This document shows positions 1 to 5,134 of a stretch of 6,750 nucleotides of DNA, in pieces. How positions within the stretch are numbered: position 1 is the stretch's first letter; the number at the start of each line of letters is the position of its first letter. The stretch spans positions 1-6,750 of the forward strand of contig PLHN01000267.1 in the NCBI GenBank assembly GCA_003139975.1, given 5' to 3'. The translations under genes and the position numbers were made by a program. The notes under the pieces were generated by a model. That model made no database searches. It had not been told where the DNA came from and was given only the letters and a program-made list of their open reading frames with translations. This stretch comes from Acidobacteriaceae bacterium. GTDB lineage: Bacteria; Acidobacteriota; Terriglobia; Terriglobales; Acidobacteriaceae.

Positions 1-276
1 TCCGACGACTTTGTCTTCGACAATCAGATGCTGGCGCAGTGCGTGCATTTCGGCTTTCGTATCGGCGAAATTTCCTGCCCGACGAAATATTTCGAAGAGG
101 CTTCGTCCATCAATTTCCGGCGCAGCGTGAAATATGGATTCGGCGTGCTGGCGACGACGTTGCAGTTCGCCCTGCAAAAATGGGGCCTCGCAAAATTCTC
201 CATCTTCAACGAGCGCGGCCGCCGTTTGGAACGCCAGTATTATGAAGCCGGCGTTGTCAACAGCAAAGGAGCCTAA
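1..276 (+). CDS. Family 2 glycosyltransferase, C-terminal part (5' end outside window)
   Basis: The reading frame is open from the first base and ends at TAA 274-276, giving 91 residues of a C-terminus. The segment starts [13 protein letters not shown] and continues with [16 protein letters not shown] and a hydrophobic stretch ([15 protein letters not shown]). I recognise this pattern from the end of bacterial GT2 enzymes of the dolichol-phosphate-mannose-synthase-like group, where the SDDFVFD-type acidic motif lies late in the GT-A fold. Such enzymes move a sugar from a nucleotide donor to a polyprenyl phosphate or a glycan on the cytoplasmic side of the membrane. The catalytic N-terminal half (nucleotide-binding DxD region) is not in view, so substrate cannot be judged. 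The gene is followed without a gap by two polytopic proteins of GT-C type, which fits a role in making a lipid-linked sugar donor (inference). Confidence 0.82.
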   Translation, partial: SDDFVFDNQMLAQCVHFGFRIGEISCPTKYFEEASSINFRRSVKYGFGVLATTLQFALQKWGLAKFSIFNERGRRLERQYYEAGVVNSKGA

Positions 277-353
277 TGGGGGCGGCCACTCCAGCCGGGA
301 GACCTGCCAAACTCCATCTCGCGATCCTCATCCTGGTCAAGGTGATTCTCTAA
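276..353 (+). CDS. Tiny hydrophobic ORF (25 aa) translationally coupled to the GT2 gene; candidate small membrane protein or gene remnant
   Basis: The ATG at 276-278 overlaps the glycosyltransferase stop as TAATG. It sits 4 bases after AAAGGAG (265-271), the best ribosome binding site in this part of the window. The product starts [12 protein letters not shown], a basic N-terminus, and continues with one hydrophobic run (LHLAILILVKVIL) before TAA 351-353. That looks like the first membrane segment of a larger protein cut short. The next gene starts 10 bases later in another frame, with its own Shine-Dalgarno. Three readings are open: a real single-pass small protein, a leader that couples translation of the two flanking genes, or a frameshifted remnant. 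No homolog is known to me. The coding call is tentative and rests only on start-site quality and hydrophobicity. Confidence 0.35.
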   Translation: MGAATPAGRPAKLHLAILILVKVIL

Positions 354-363
354 GGATCAAGGC

Positions 364-1845
364 ATGAAAGACCATTCCGCGGCCAAAACCCTGTTGCTGC
401 TTGTGAGCGTGACTCTGCTCGCCTTCCTGGTGCAGGGCTACCACCCCGGAGTCGAGGACGATGGCGTATATTTAGCGGCCATCAAGAAGGATCTCAATCC
501 CGCGCTTTTTCCGCACGATGCCGACTTCTTTCGCGTACAACTGCAGGCCACGATATTCGACAAAGTCATTGCCGGTTCAGTTCGGGTCACGCATCTACCC
601 GTCGGAGAGATGGTTTTGCTATGGCAGTTCGTTTCCATTGCCTTGATTCTGTGGGGATGCCTACGTATTGCCCGCAGGGCCTTCGCAGAGTCGCATGCGC
701 AATGGGCAGCCGTGGCATTCGTTGCCGCCGTGCTGACTCTACCTGTCGCGGGTACCGCACTGTATCTTGACGATCAATATCTTCATCCGCGGGCTCTCGC
801 GACAGCCGCCATACTGGCAGCGATCGTGGCTGTTCTCGACCGCCGCCCCTTCCTCGCAGCATTCCTTCTGGCGCTGGCTATCGTGACTCACCCGCTGATG
901 GCCAGCTTTGGCATTTCTTATTGTGTCTTCCTCTGGTGGCGTGCCGAAAAACCACTGCTATCTTCCGCTGCGGCCGTGCTTCCATTAGGGTGGATTTTCG
1001 AGCCCACCTCTCCGGCTTGGCAACAAGCCGCCAACACGCGCAACTATTACTATCTGTCGCGTTGGCATTGGTATGAATGGCTGGGCGTGATTGCCCCGTT
1101 GTTCTTGTTGTGGGGAATTTACCGGCTCGCGCGGAACGACGGTTCCCTGGTCCAGGAAAATGTTCGGGAGAATAAGGTCCAGGGGCGCGTGGCCTTGAGG
1201 CTAGTGTTGTTTGGTATTTTCCAACTCGCCGTCGCCATTGCCATCATGCTTCCGCCAAGCCTCGACAGGCTGAAGCCGTTTCAGCCTATGCGTTTTCTTC
1301 ATCTCCTCTACTTGCTCTTCTTCTTGCTAGTTGGAGGGCTCATCGGTCAGAAAATCCTAGGCCGGCACGCCTACCGCTGGCTGCTCTTGTTTGTCCCGCT
1401 GGGCTTGGGGATGTTCTGGACGCAGCGTCAAACGTTTCCCGCCACGAGGCATGTCGAATGGCCAGGCGCAAAGCCACGAAATGCCTGGGTCCAAGCTTTT
1501 CAGTGGATTCGGCAGAACACGCCCTCCGATAGTTTGTTCGCTTTGGATCCCTATTACATGGAGTTGCCGGGAGAAGATTTCCATAGTTTTCGCGCCTTGG
1601 CGGAGCGCAGCGCGCTGGCCGACTACGTAAAAGACGCATCGGTGGCGACCCAAGTCCCAAGTCTGGCGGCACGGTGGAAGAAAGAGGTAGACGCGCAACA
1701 AGGTTGGAGCAATTTTCAAGCCGGCGATTTTCAGCGCCTGCAGCGTTCATTTGGAGTGAACTGGGTGGTGCTGGCGCAACCTGGAGTGCAAGGAATGGAC
1801 TGTCCGTATCAGAACAGCCGCGTCCTGGTATGCCGCTTGAAGTAG
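364..1845 (+). CDS. Polytopic membrane protein with GT-C glycosyltransferase-like architecture, function unknown
   Basis: This is a 493-residue protein. The ATG at 364 has AAGGA (352-356) at a 7-base spacing. Hydrophobic segments lie near residues 8-24, 81-101, 114-134, 143-158, 161-192, 200-213, 239-255, 278-297, 310-330 and 338-352, followed by a soluble C-terminal part of about 140 residues. The first extracytoplasmic loop carries an acidic cluster (GVEDDGVYLAAIKKDL, near 29-44). An acidic motif in that position is the usual catalytic landmark of GT-C enzymes that use lipid-linked sugars. Other likely conserved patches are QPMRF (307-311), WIRQNTPSDSLFALDPYYM (381-399), GEDFHSFRALAERSALADYV (403-422) and CPYQNSRVLVCRLK at the end. 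I recall this pattern from uncharacterised acidobacterial proteins. No enzyme activity can be assigned. Placement directly after a GT2 gene supports a role in membrane glycan or lipid-sugar assembly (inference). A transporter or a non-catalytic partner remains possible. Confidence 0.88.
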   Translation: MKDHSAAKTLLLLVSVTLLAFLVQGYHPGVEDDGVYLAAIKKDLNPALFPHDADFFRVQLQATIFDKVIAGSVRVTHLPVGEMVLLWQFVSIALILWGCLRIARRAFAESHAQWAAVAFVAAVLTLPVAGTALYLDDQYLHPRALATAAILAAIVAVLDRRPFLAAFLLALAIVTHPLMASFGISYCVFLWWRAEKPLLSSAAAVLPLGWIFEPTSPAWQQAANTRNYYYLSRWHWYEWLGVIAPLFLLWGIYRLARNDGSLVQENVRENKVQGRVALRLVLFGIFQLAVAIAIMLPPSLDRLKPFQPMRFLHLLYLLFFLLVGGLIGQKILGRHAYRWLLLFVPLGLGMFWTQRQTFPATRHVEWPGAKPRNAWVQAFQWIRQNTPSDSLFALDPYYMELPGEDFHSFRALAERSALADYVKDASVATQVPSLAARWKKEVDAQQGWSNFQAGDFQRLQRSFGVNWVVLAQPGVQGMDCPYQNSRVLVCRLK

Positions 1846-1872
1846 CGCGCCGCTGGCGGCGAGCAAGACGCG

Positions 1873-1901
1873 TAGTTGGTCAGAAGCGCCTACGGTACAA
1901 T
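1873..1901 (+). promoter_or_regulatory. Possible sigma-70-type promoter upstream of the GT87 gene
   Basis: TACAAT at 1896-1901 matches the -10 consensus at five of six bases. TAGTTG at 1873-1878, with a 17-base spacer, is a poor -35 match. The site lies in the 217-base gap between the two membrane-protein genes and would leave a leader of about 100 to 155 bases, depending on the start codon used. Apart from a 24-codon ORF (1932-2006) without a ribosome binding site, I see nothing else in this gap. Confidence 0.3.
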
Positions 1902-2062
1902 CTACTTAATAACTTGATCCCAAGCACCGCTATGACTTCAACAACAATGGGAGCGGTTGGCTCCAGCAAAAATACTCATATTGCTCGCGAAATGAGAATG
2001 ATTTGAGCACCGGCGAGCACAGTCATCTACCCATAAAGTATGCCGGAGCGACATTCCCAGAG

Positions 2063-3280
2063 ATGCGTCAGACAGCCACTGACCAGGGGCGATGGGTCGT
2101 CGGATTGTTATGGCTGGGGGCAGTGTGCTCGATAGTGGGCATGGGGATCTTTCTGCCTTTCGCCTGGGATGCCCAAGTCTACCTTGCGGATCTTCACCAG
2201 TACCAGGCCTACATTCACGGCCAAGTGGATTCTTCGCTCGCGTACTCACCCTTGTTTATGATTGCCGCGCTAGGCCTGGCGAGACTGCTCCCTCTTTGGC
2301 TGACGATCGCGGTGTTCGGCTTCGCGTACTTTTCCGGATGGCTGCTTCAGCTGTGGGTGGGAATGCAGTTTGCCTCCCCGGACGAGCGCAAGCTCTTTCG
2401 CTATGTGGCTCCCGTCATTGCGTTTTTCCCCGGACTGCTGATCAATGATGTAATTGTCTCGGGCAACCTGGCATACATTCTCTATGGCCTCATGCTAGCG
2501 ACCGCGGCTGTGGGCTGGAAGCGCGGCCGCTGGATTTGGTTCTACCTGGCGGTGCTGGCGGCATCCTGCGTCAAAGTGCATCTGCTGACGATGCTCGCGA
2601 TCCCATTGCTCTGCGGGAAGCGTCAATGGACGCGGACCATGATCACCGCAGCCGCCGGACTCGGCCTCTATGCATTGCAGTTCAGGCTCTGGCCTCAGGC
2701 CTTCCACGTGTACGTGAACTCGCTGAAGGTCATGTCGCAGATGAGGCGCGACTTTGGTTGTGGCCCGGCGGGCAATCTGGCGCGCGTGCTGCAGATCATG
2801 GGCGTGCCTTACGAAATGCCATCCATCATCCTTTATGTGGTCTACGCGTTGGCAATGTTTCCGCTCTTGCTGTGGCTGTCTCGGCTATATCGTGAGGGCA
2901 AAGTCCGCTTCGCGAGTTGGGCGCCAGTGATGCTGCTGGGAGTAGTTTTGCTGAATCCGCGGATTCTAACCTATGACGTGGCGGCGGTTTCGCTGCCCAT
3001 GGCGTTGATAGCGTGGCGTTCGCTGCGCGGCGTCGGGCGGACTTTCCGCAAACCAGCTCTAATTGGGTTCGCGGTGCTGCTGCTCTCGCTGAATGTCTTT
3101 GTTGAAGTGAACGAAGATTTCGTGACCATGCTGCCGGATGCATGGAAGTACCTCGAGATGGTGCTGATGCTGGGAATCTTCGCCGCCGGTGTCCGAAGCC
3201 TGCGGAAAGAGGCATCGAATGTCCCAAGCCTAATATCCCGTGAATCCGCACCGACTTCGTTCGATTATGCAGATGCCTGA
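2063..3280 (+). CDS. GT87 / DUF2029-like polyprenyl-phosphate-sugar-dependent glycosyltransferase, integral membrane
   Basis: Starting at ATG 2063 this is 405 residues, a normal length for GT87 proteins such as the mycobacterial mannosyltransferase PimE. The family pattern is visible in order: a first membrane segment, then a short loop with the likely catalytic Asp (FAWDAQVYLADLHQY, Asp near 36), YSPLF (61-65), GNLAYILYGLMLA (134-146), the lysine in CVKVHLLTML (near 171), and the late NPRILTYD loop (298-305). About ten hydrophobic segments are present. These enzymes transfer a sugar from a polyprenyl phosphate carrier on the outer face of the cytoplasmic membrane. The acceptor is unknown. 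The frame stays open to a TTG at 2003 that would add 20 residues without hydrophobic or recognisable sequence. I chose the ATG because the first membrane segment follows soon after it, although neither start has a strong Shine-Dalgarno. The neighbouring GT2 gene could supply the donor lipid (inference). Confidence 0.8.
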   Translation: MRQTATDQGRWVVGLLWLGAVCSIVGMGIFLPFAWDAQVYLADLHQYQAYIHGQVDSSLAYSPLFMIAALGLARLLPLWLTIAVFGFAYFSGWLLQLWVGMQFASPDERKLFRYVAPVIAFFPGLLINDVIVSGNLAYILYGLMLATAAVGWKRGRWIWFYLAVLAASCVKVHLLTMLAIPLLCGKRQWTRTMITAAAGLGLYALQFRLWPQAFHVYVNSLKVMSQMRRDFGCGPAGNLARVLQIMGVPYEMPSIILYVVYALAMFPLLLWLSRLYREGKVRFASWAPVMLLGVVLLNPRILTYDVAAVSLPMALIAWRSLRGVGRTFRKPALIGFAVLLLSLNVFVEVNEDFVTMLPDAWKYLEMVLMLGIFAAGVRSLRKEASNVPSLISRESAPTSFDYADA

Positions 3281-3287
3281 GTAGAAT
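3260..3287 (+). promoter_or_regulatory. Weak promoter candidate ahead of the ABC permease gene
   Basis: TAGAAT at 3282-3287 is a five-of-six match to a -10 element, placed just after the GT87 stop codon and 41 bases before the permease ATG. The best -35 partner, TTCGAT at 3260-3265 with a 16-base spacer, is poor and lies inside the GT87 coding end. Co-transcription with the upstream gene over the 48-base gap is an equally good explanation. Confidence 0.2.
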
Positions 3288-3328
3288 GGTTGCCGGAGCC
3301 TCCGCTCAAGGCAAGCATCTAAATACCT

Positions 3329-4576
3329 ATGTCAACCGTGTCGACTCAACCCGCCGAGGTTCAACACAGGCCACGGCTGGTGCTTAGCGAGATCGTCGCC
3401 TTTGCCTACGATACCTTCATCAGCAACAAGGTCCGCTTCGCTCTGACCGCGCTCGGCATCGCCATCGGCACCGCCTCTCTCATACTGGTGGTCACGATCG
3501 GGATGACGGGAAAACAATACATCCTGGGCCAGATTCAGGGCATTGGCACGAACCTGATTTATGCCACTTACGCCAGCGGAGGACAGCGCGTCGCCGCCGC
3601 TTTTGACGAACTTACCGTGGAAGACGTTGCGGCGGTGCGGGAACAGGTGCCTTCGGTAGTCGCGGCAACGCCGTTTGTCACGCTCGGCGACCGCATCGGT
3701 ATTGGCAACGGCAAGGAGCAGGACATTCTGGTTCTTGGCGTGTTTCCCGAATATCGTGAGGTGCGGAACCTGGTGCTGCTCGCCGGAAGGTTCTTTGACG
3801 CGGAGGACTCGCAGCAGCACAACAAAGTCGGCGTAATCACCGAAAAGCTGGCGGCGAAGCTCTCGCGGACGCCAGAAGGCGCGATCGGCCAGGTGGTCAA
3901 GATGAACGGTCTGCCGTTTACGGTCATCGGGGTGTTTAAGGAGCGAGTGGAAACGTTTGGGCAGTCGGAAGTGGAAGAGAACACGATGGCGATTCCCTAT
4001 TCGGTGAGCCGTTTTTTTCTGCCATCGAATGCGGTGCGGCAGATTTACTTCTCGGTGGCGAGCGCGGATGAAGTAACGGCAGCAAGCGCTCAAATCAAAC
4101 GGGTTCTGCAGTCGCGGCACCGTGCGGAGTCGGTCTACAACGTGGAGAACCTCACGGAACTCCTGTCGGTTGCCGAGAAAACGGCGAACACGCTCTCGGC
4201 GGTTCTGCTGGCGGTCTCGCTGGTGGTGCTGCTGGTGAGCGGCATCGGCATTATGAACATCATGCTGGCGACCGTGAGCGCGCGCATTCGCGAAATTGGA
4301 ATTCGCAAGGCGATGGGCGCGACCAAACGCGAAATCCTTTTTCAGTTTCTGTCCGAGGCAATCTTGATTTCGCTGATTGGCGGCGTGATCGGGATTATTG
4401 TCGGTCTGGCGATCCCGTTTTCCGTGCGCTTTTTGACGGAATACCGCATCCCGATTTCCGGCCTGTCAGCTCTGATCGCGATTGTAGTTTCGTCGCTGGT
4501 TGGGATCATCTTCGGCACGATACCCGCAACGCGCGCCGCGCAGCTTGATCCGGTCGACAGCCTGCGATACGAGTGA
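3329..4576 (+). CDS. MacB/FtsX-type ABC transporter permease
   Basis: This 415-residue protein has the MacB permease layout. A short cytoplasmic N-terminus is followed by membrane segment 1 (about 36-58, in NKVRFALTALGIAIGTASLI). A large periplasmic MacB_PCD-type domain spans about 59-285. A C-terminal FtsX domain has membrane segments near 288-316, 338-366 and 377-401. Diagnostic patches are IREIGIRKAMGATKREI (320-336), the conserved coupling region that contacts the ATPase, and the closing PATRAAQLDPVDSLRYE (399-415). Family members form dimers with a separate or fused ATPase. They work by mechanotransmission, exporting lipoproteins, peptides, drugs or toxins from the periplasm rather than across the inner membrane. 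Here the protein has no fused ATPase, and neither neighbour encodes one, so the ATP-binding partner must be elsewhere. The start has no clear Shine-Dalgarno (CAAGGCAAG lies 11 or more bases upstream), but the N-terminal length fits the family. The substrate is unknown. Confidence 0.9.
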   Translation: MSTVSTQPAEVQHRPRLVLSEIVAFAYDTFISNKVRFALTALGIAIGTASLILVVTIGMTGKQYILGQIQGIGTNLIYATYASGGQRVAAAFDELTVEDVAAVREQVPSVVAATPFVTLGDRIGIGNGKEQDILVLGVFPEYREVRNLVLLAGRFFDAEDSQQHNKVGVITEKLAAKLSRTPEGAIGQVVKMNGLPFTVIGVFKERVETFGQSEVEENTMAIPYSVSRFFLPSNAVRQIYFSVASADEVTAASAQIKRVLQSRHRAESVYNVENLTELLSVAEKTANTLSAVLLAVSLVVLLVSGIGIMNIMLATVSARIREIGIRKAMGATKREILFQFLSEAILISLIGGVIGIIVGLAIPFSVRFLTEYRIPISGLSALIAIVVSSLVGIIFGTIPATRAAQLDPVDSLRYE

Positions 4577-4606
4577 CGGGCACCCCCTCCCCCCCTCCTC
4601 CCGGTC
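4577..4606. other. C-rich tract after the permease stop; G-quadruplex-forming potential on the minus strand
   Basis: Right after the permease TGA the plus strand carries C5-T-C7-T-CC-T-CCC (4583-4602). Read on the minus strand this gives four runs of three or more G separated by loops of 1 to 4 bases, which satisfies the usual G-quadruplex pattern. The flanks GACGGG (4575-4580) and CCCGGTC (4600-4606) can also pair imperfectly with one bulge, but no U-tract follows, so a standard intrinsic terminator is not supported. Confidence 0.45.
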
Positions 4607-4641
4607 TATTGAAATCATTGACTTAGCGCTGATTTCCCTAC

Positions 4642-4694
4642 AAAGTATTCCGGATAAAGGGGTTATATGTAAAGTATTCCGGAATAAAGAGTTA
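4642..4694. repeat. Two tandem copies of a ~24-base element, period 29
   Basis: AAAGTATTCCGGA occurs at 4642-4654 and again at 4671-4683. Allowing one inserted A and one substitution, the match extends through TAAAGGGGTTA (4655-4665) and ATAAAGAGTTA (4684-4694). In the second copy the extra A completes a 12-base perfect palindrome, TATTCCGGAATA (4675-4686). Two copies spaced near three helical turns, one of them palindromic, would suit paired protein-binding sites. A recurring intergenic element is also possible. Confidence 0.65.
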
Positions 4695-4708
4695 GGGGTG
4701 TCTTTGTC

Positions 4709-4726
4709 GATCCCGCATGCGGGATC
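4709..4726. repeat. Perfect 18-base palindrome
   Basis: GATCCCGCATGCGGGATC is identical to its reverse complement. In RNA it would form a 7-bp or longer stem with a tiny loop. No U-tract follows on either strand (CAATGGGG on the plus side), so an intrinsic terminator is unlikely. It could be an operator for a dimeric regulator or a cruciform-prone site. Confidence 0.6.
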
Positions 4727-4849
4727 CAATGGGGCGATGATCCCGAGGTCCGATTCTCTTGCCAAAGAACGAATCTTGCGAAGCAACGACCTTGTTTGCT
4801 TTTTCTATTCTACCGGGCGCCACAAGACCTCTTTAGGAGGGGTACGAAA

Positions 4850-4921
4850 GTGGACGGTTTGGTGAGGACGAATCTTCGCCAGCGAACCGATTTCTCTTTC
4901 AACGAAACGCGGAAGCGATAG
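4850..4921 (+). CDS. Candidate 23-codon small ORF with strong ribosome binding site
   Basis: AGGAGG (4835-4840) lies 9 bases before GTG 4850-4852, which opens a frame of 23 codons to TAG 4919-4921 (VDGLVRTNLRQR at the start, basic and polar, no membrane segment). The Shine-Dalgarno is as good as that of the real secreted-protein gene downstream. CCTC (4828-4831) could pair with its GAGG (4837-4840) and mask it. No homolog is known to me and codon bias cannot be judged at this length, so it may be chance. Confidence 0.2.
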   Translation: MDGLVRTNLRQRTDFSFNETRKR

Positions 4922-4942
4922 TTTCTGTTATCAGATTTAACA

Positions 4943-4956
4943 TCAACGCGCGTTGA
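4943..4956. promoter_or_regulatory. Perfect 14-base palindrome overlapping a TTGACC -35-like hexamer; possible operator
   Basis: TCAACGCGCGTTGA is identical to its reverse complement, and its right end contributes to TTGACC (4953-4958). A dimeric repressor bound here would cover a -35 element. I could not find a good -10 hexamer at 16 to 18 bases downstream, so the promoter part is weak and the site is reported mainly for its symmetry. Confidence 0.3.
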
Positions 4957-4996
4957 CCGCTACATATTGCTTCTGCTCCAGAATGAATCTCCTCCA

Positions 4997-5040
4997 AGAG
5001 CACAATGTGAGAACTTTCTGGTCACAGTGCATTGTGCTCT
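4997..5040. repeat. Inverted repeat able to form a 44-base hairpin
   Basis: AGAGCACAAT (4997-5006) and ATTGTGCTCT (5031-5040) are perfect reverse complements. Inside them GTGA (5007-5010) can pair with TCAC (5022-5025), leaving an 11-base loop and a 5-base bulge (5026-5030). No T-tract follows on the plus strand, so it is not a typical terminator. It lies about 95 bases upstream of the secreted-protein start, within its probable leader or promoter region. Confidence 0.55.
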
Positions 5041-5098
5041 ACGTCCTTGCTTTACGGCCGCGTCAAGCGCCTACTTGTCTTCCACATGTGAAAATCAT

Positions 5099-5128
5099 CC
5101 GTCAAAAAAATAGACGGTTCTTAGGAGG
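5099..5128 (+). promoter_or_regulatory. Short stem-loop followed by a strong Shine-Dalgarno for the secreted-protein gene
   Basis: CCGTC (5099-5103) and GACGG (5113-5117) flank a loop of mostly A. AGGAGG follows at 5123-5128, 6 bases from the GTG start at 5135. This Shine-Dalgarno decides the GTG start. The A-rich loop beside it is compatible with a ribosome standby site or a protein-binding site, which is inference. An upstream CCTCC (4991-4995) is complementary to the GGAGG core and could compete for it. Confidence 0.4.
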
Positions 5129-5134
5129 TGCTTT

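Larger units (their letters stand above)
4577..5134. other. 558-base intergenic region without a convincing gene, rich in repeats and palindromes
   Basis: No long ORF here has both a family-like sequence and a sound start, and none of the six-frame products looks like a real protein. The stretch holds the C-tract, a tandem 29-base repeat, an 18-base and a 14-base perfect palindrome, a 44-base hairpin, a 23-codon ORF behind a strong ribosome binding site, and a small stem just before the Shine-Dalgarno of the secreted-protein gene. I looked for tRNA, SRP, RNase P, tmRNA and cyclic-di-GMP riboswitch landmarks and saw none. It could serve as promoter region and long 5' leader for the downstream gene, or hold an unannotated small RNA (inference). 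Confidence 0.6.

Noticed and set aside
1674..2006. Plus-strand open frame of 110 codons spanning the end of the 493-residue protein gene and the following gap
   Set aside because: Most of it is an Arg-rich shadow of the upstream gene, with no ribosome binding site and no recognisable domain.
3332..4120. Minus-strand open frame of 262 codons opposite the permease gene
   Set aside because: The plus-strand permease in the same place is unmistakable. The antisense product is rich in Arg and His with no family signature.
4745..4764. GAGGTCCGATTCTC followed by GCCA, resembling a tRNA T-arm and CCA end
   Set aside because: The would-be T-stem arms do not pair, and no acceptor, D or anticodon stem can be laid out upstream.
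4500..4865. Plus-strand open frame of 121 codons overlapping the permease end and the intergenic region
   Set aside because: It starts inside the permease in another frame, crosses the repeat and palindrome region, and has no family-like sequence or ribosome binding site.
4769..4876. ACGAATCTT repeated at 4769-4777 and 4868-4876
   Set aside because: A 9-base match with no extension and no link to the other repeats; likely chance.
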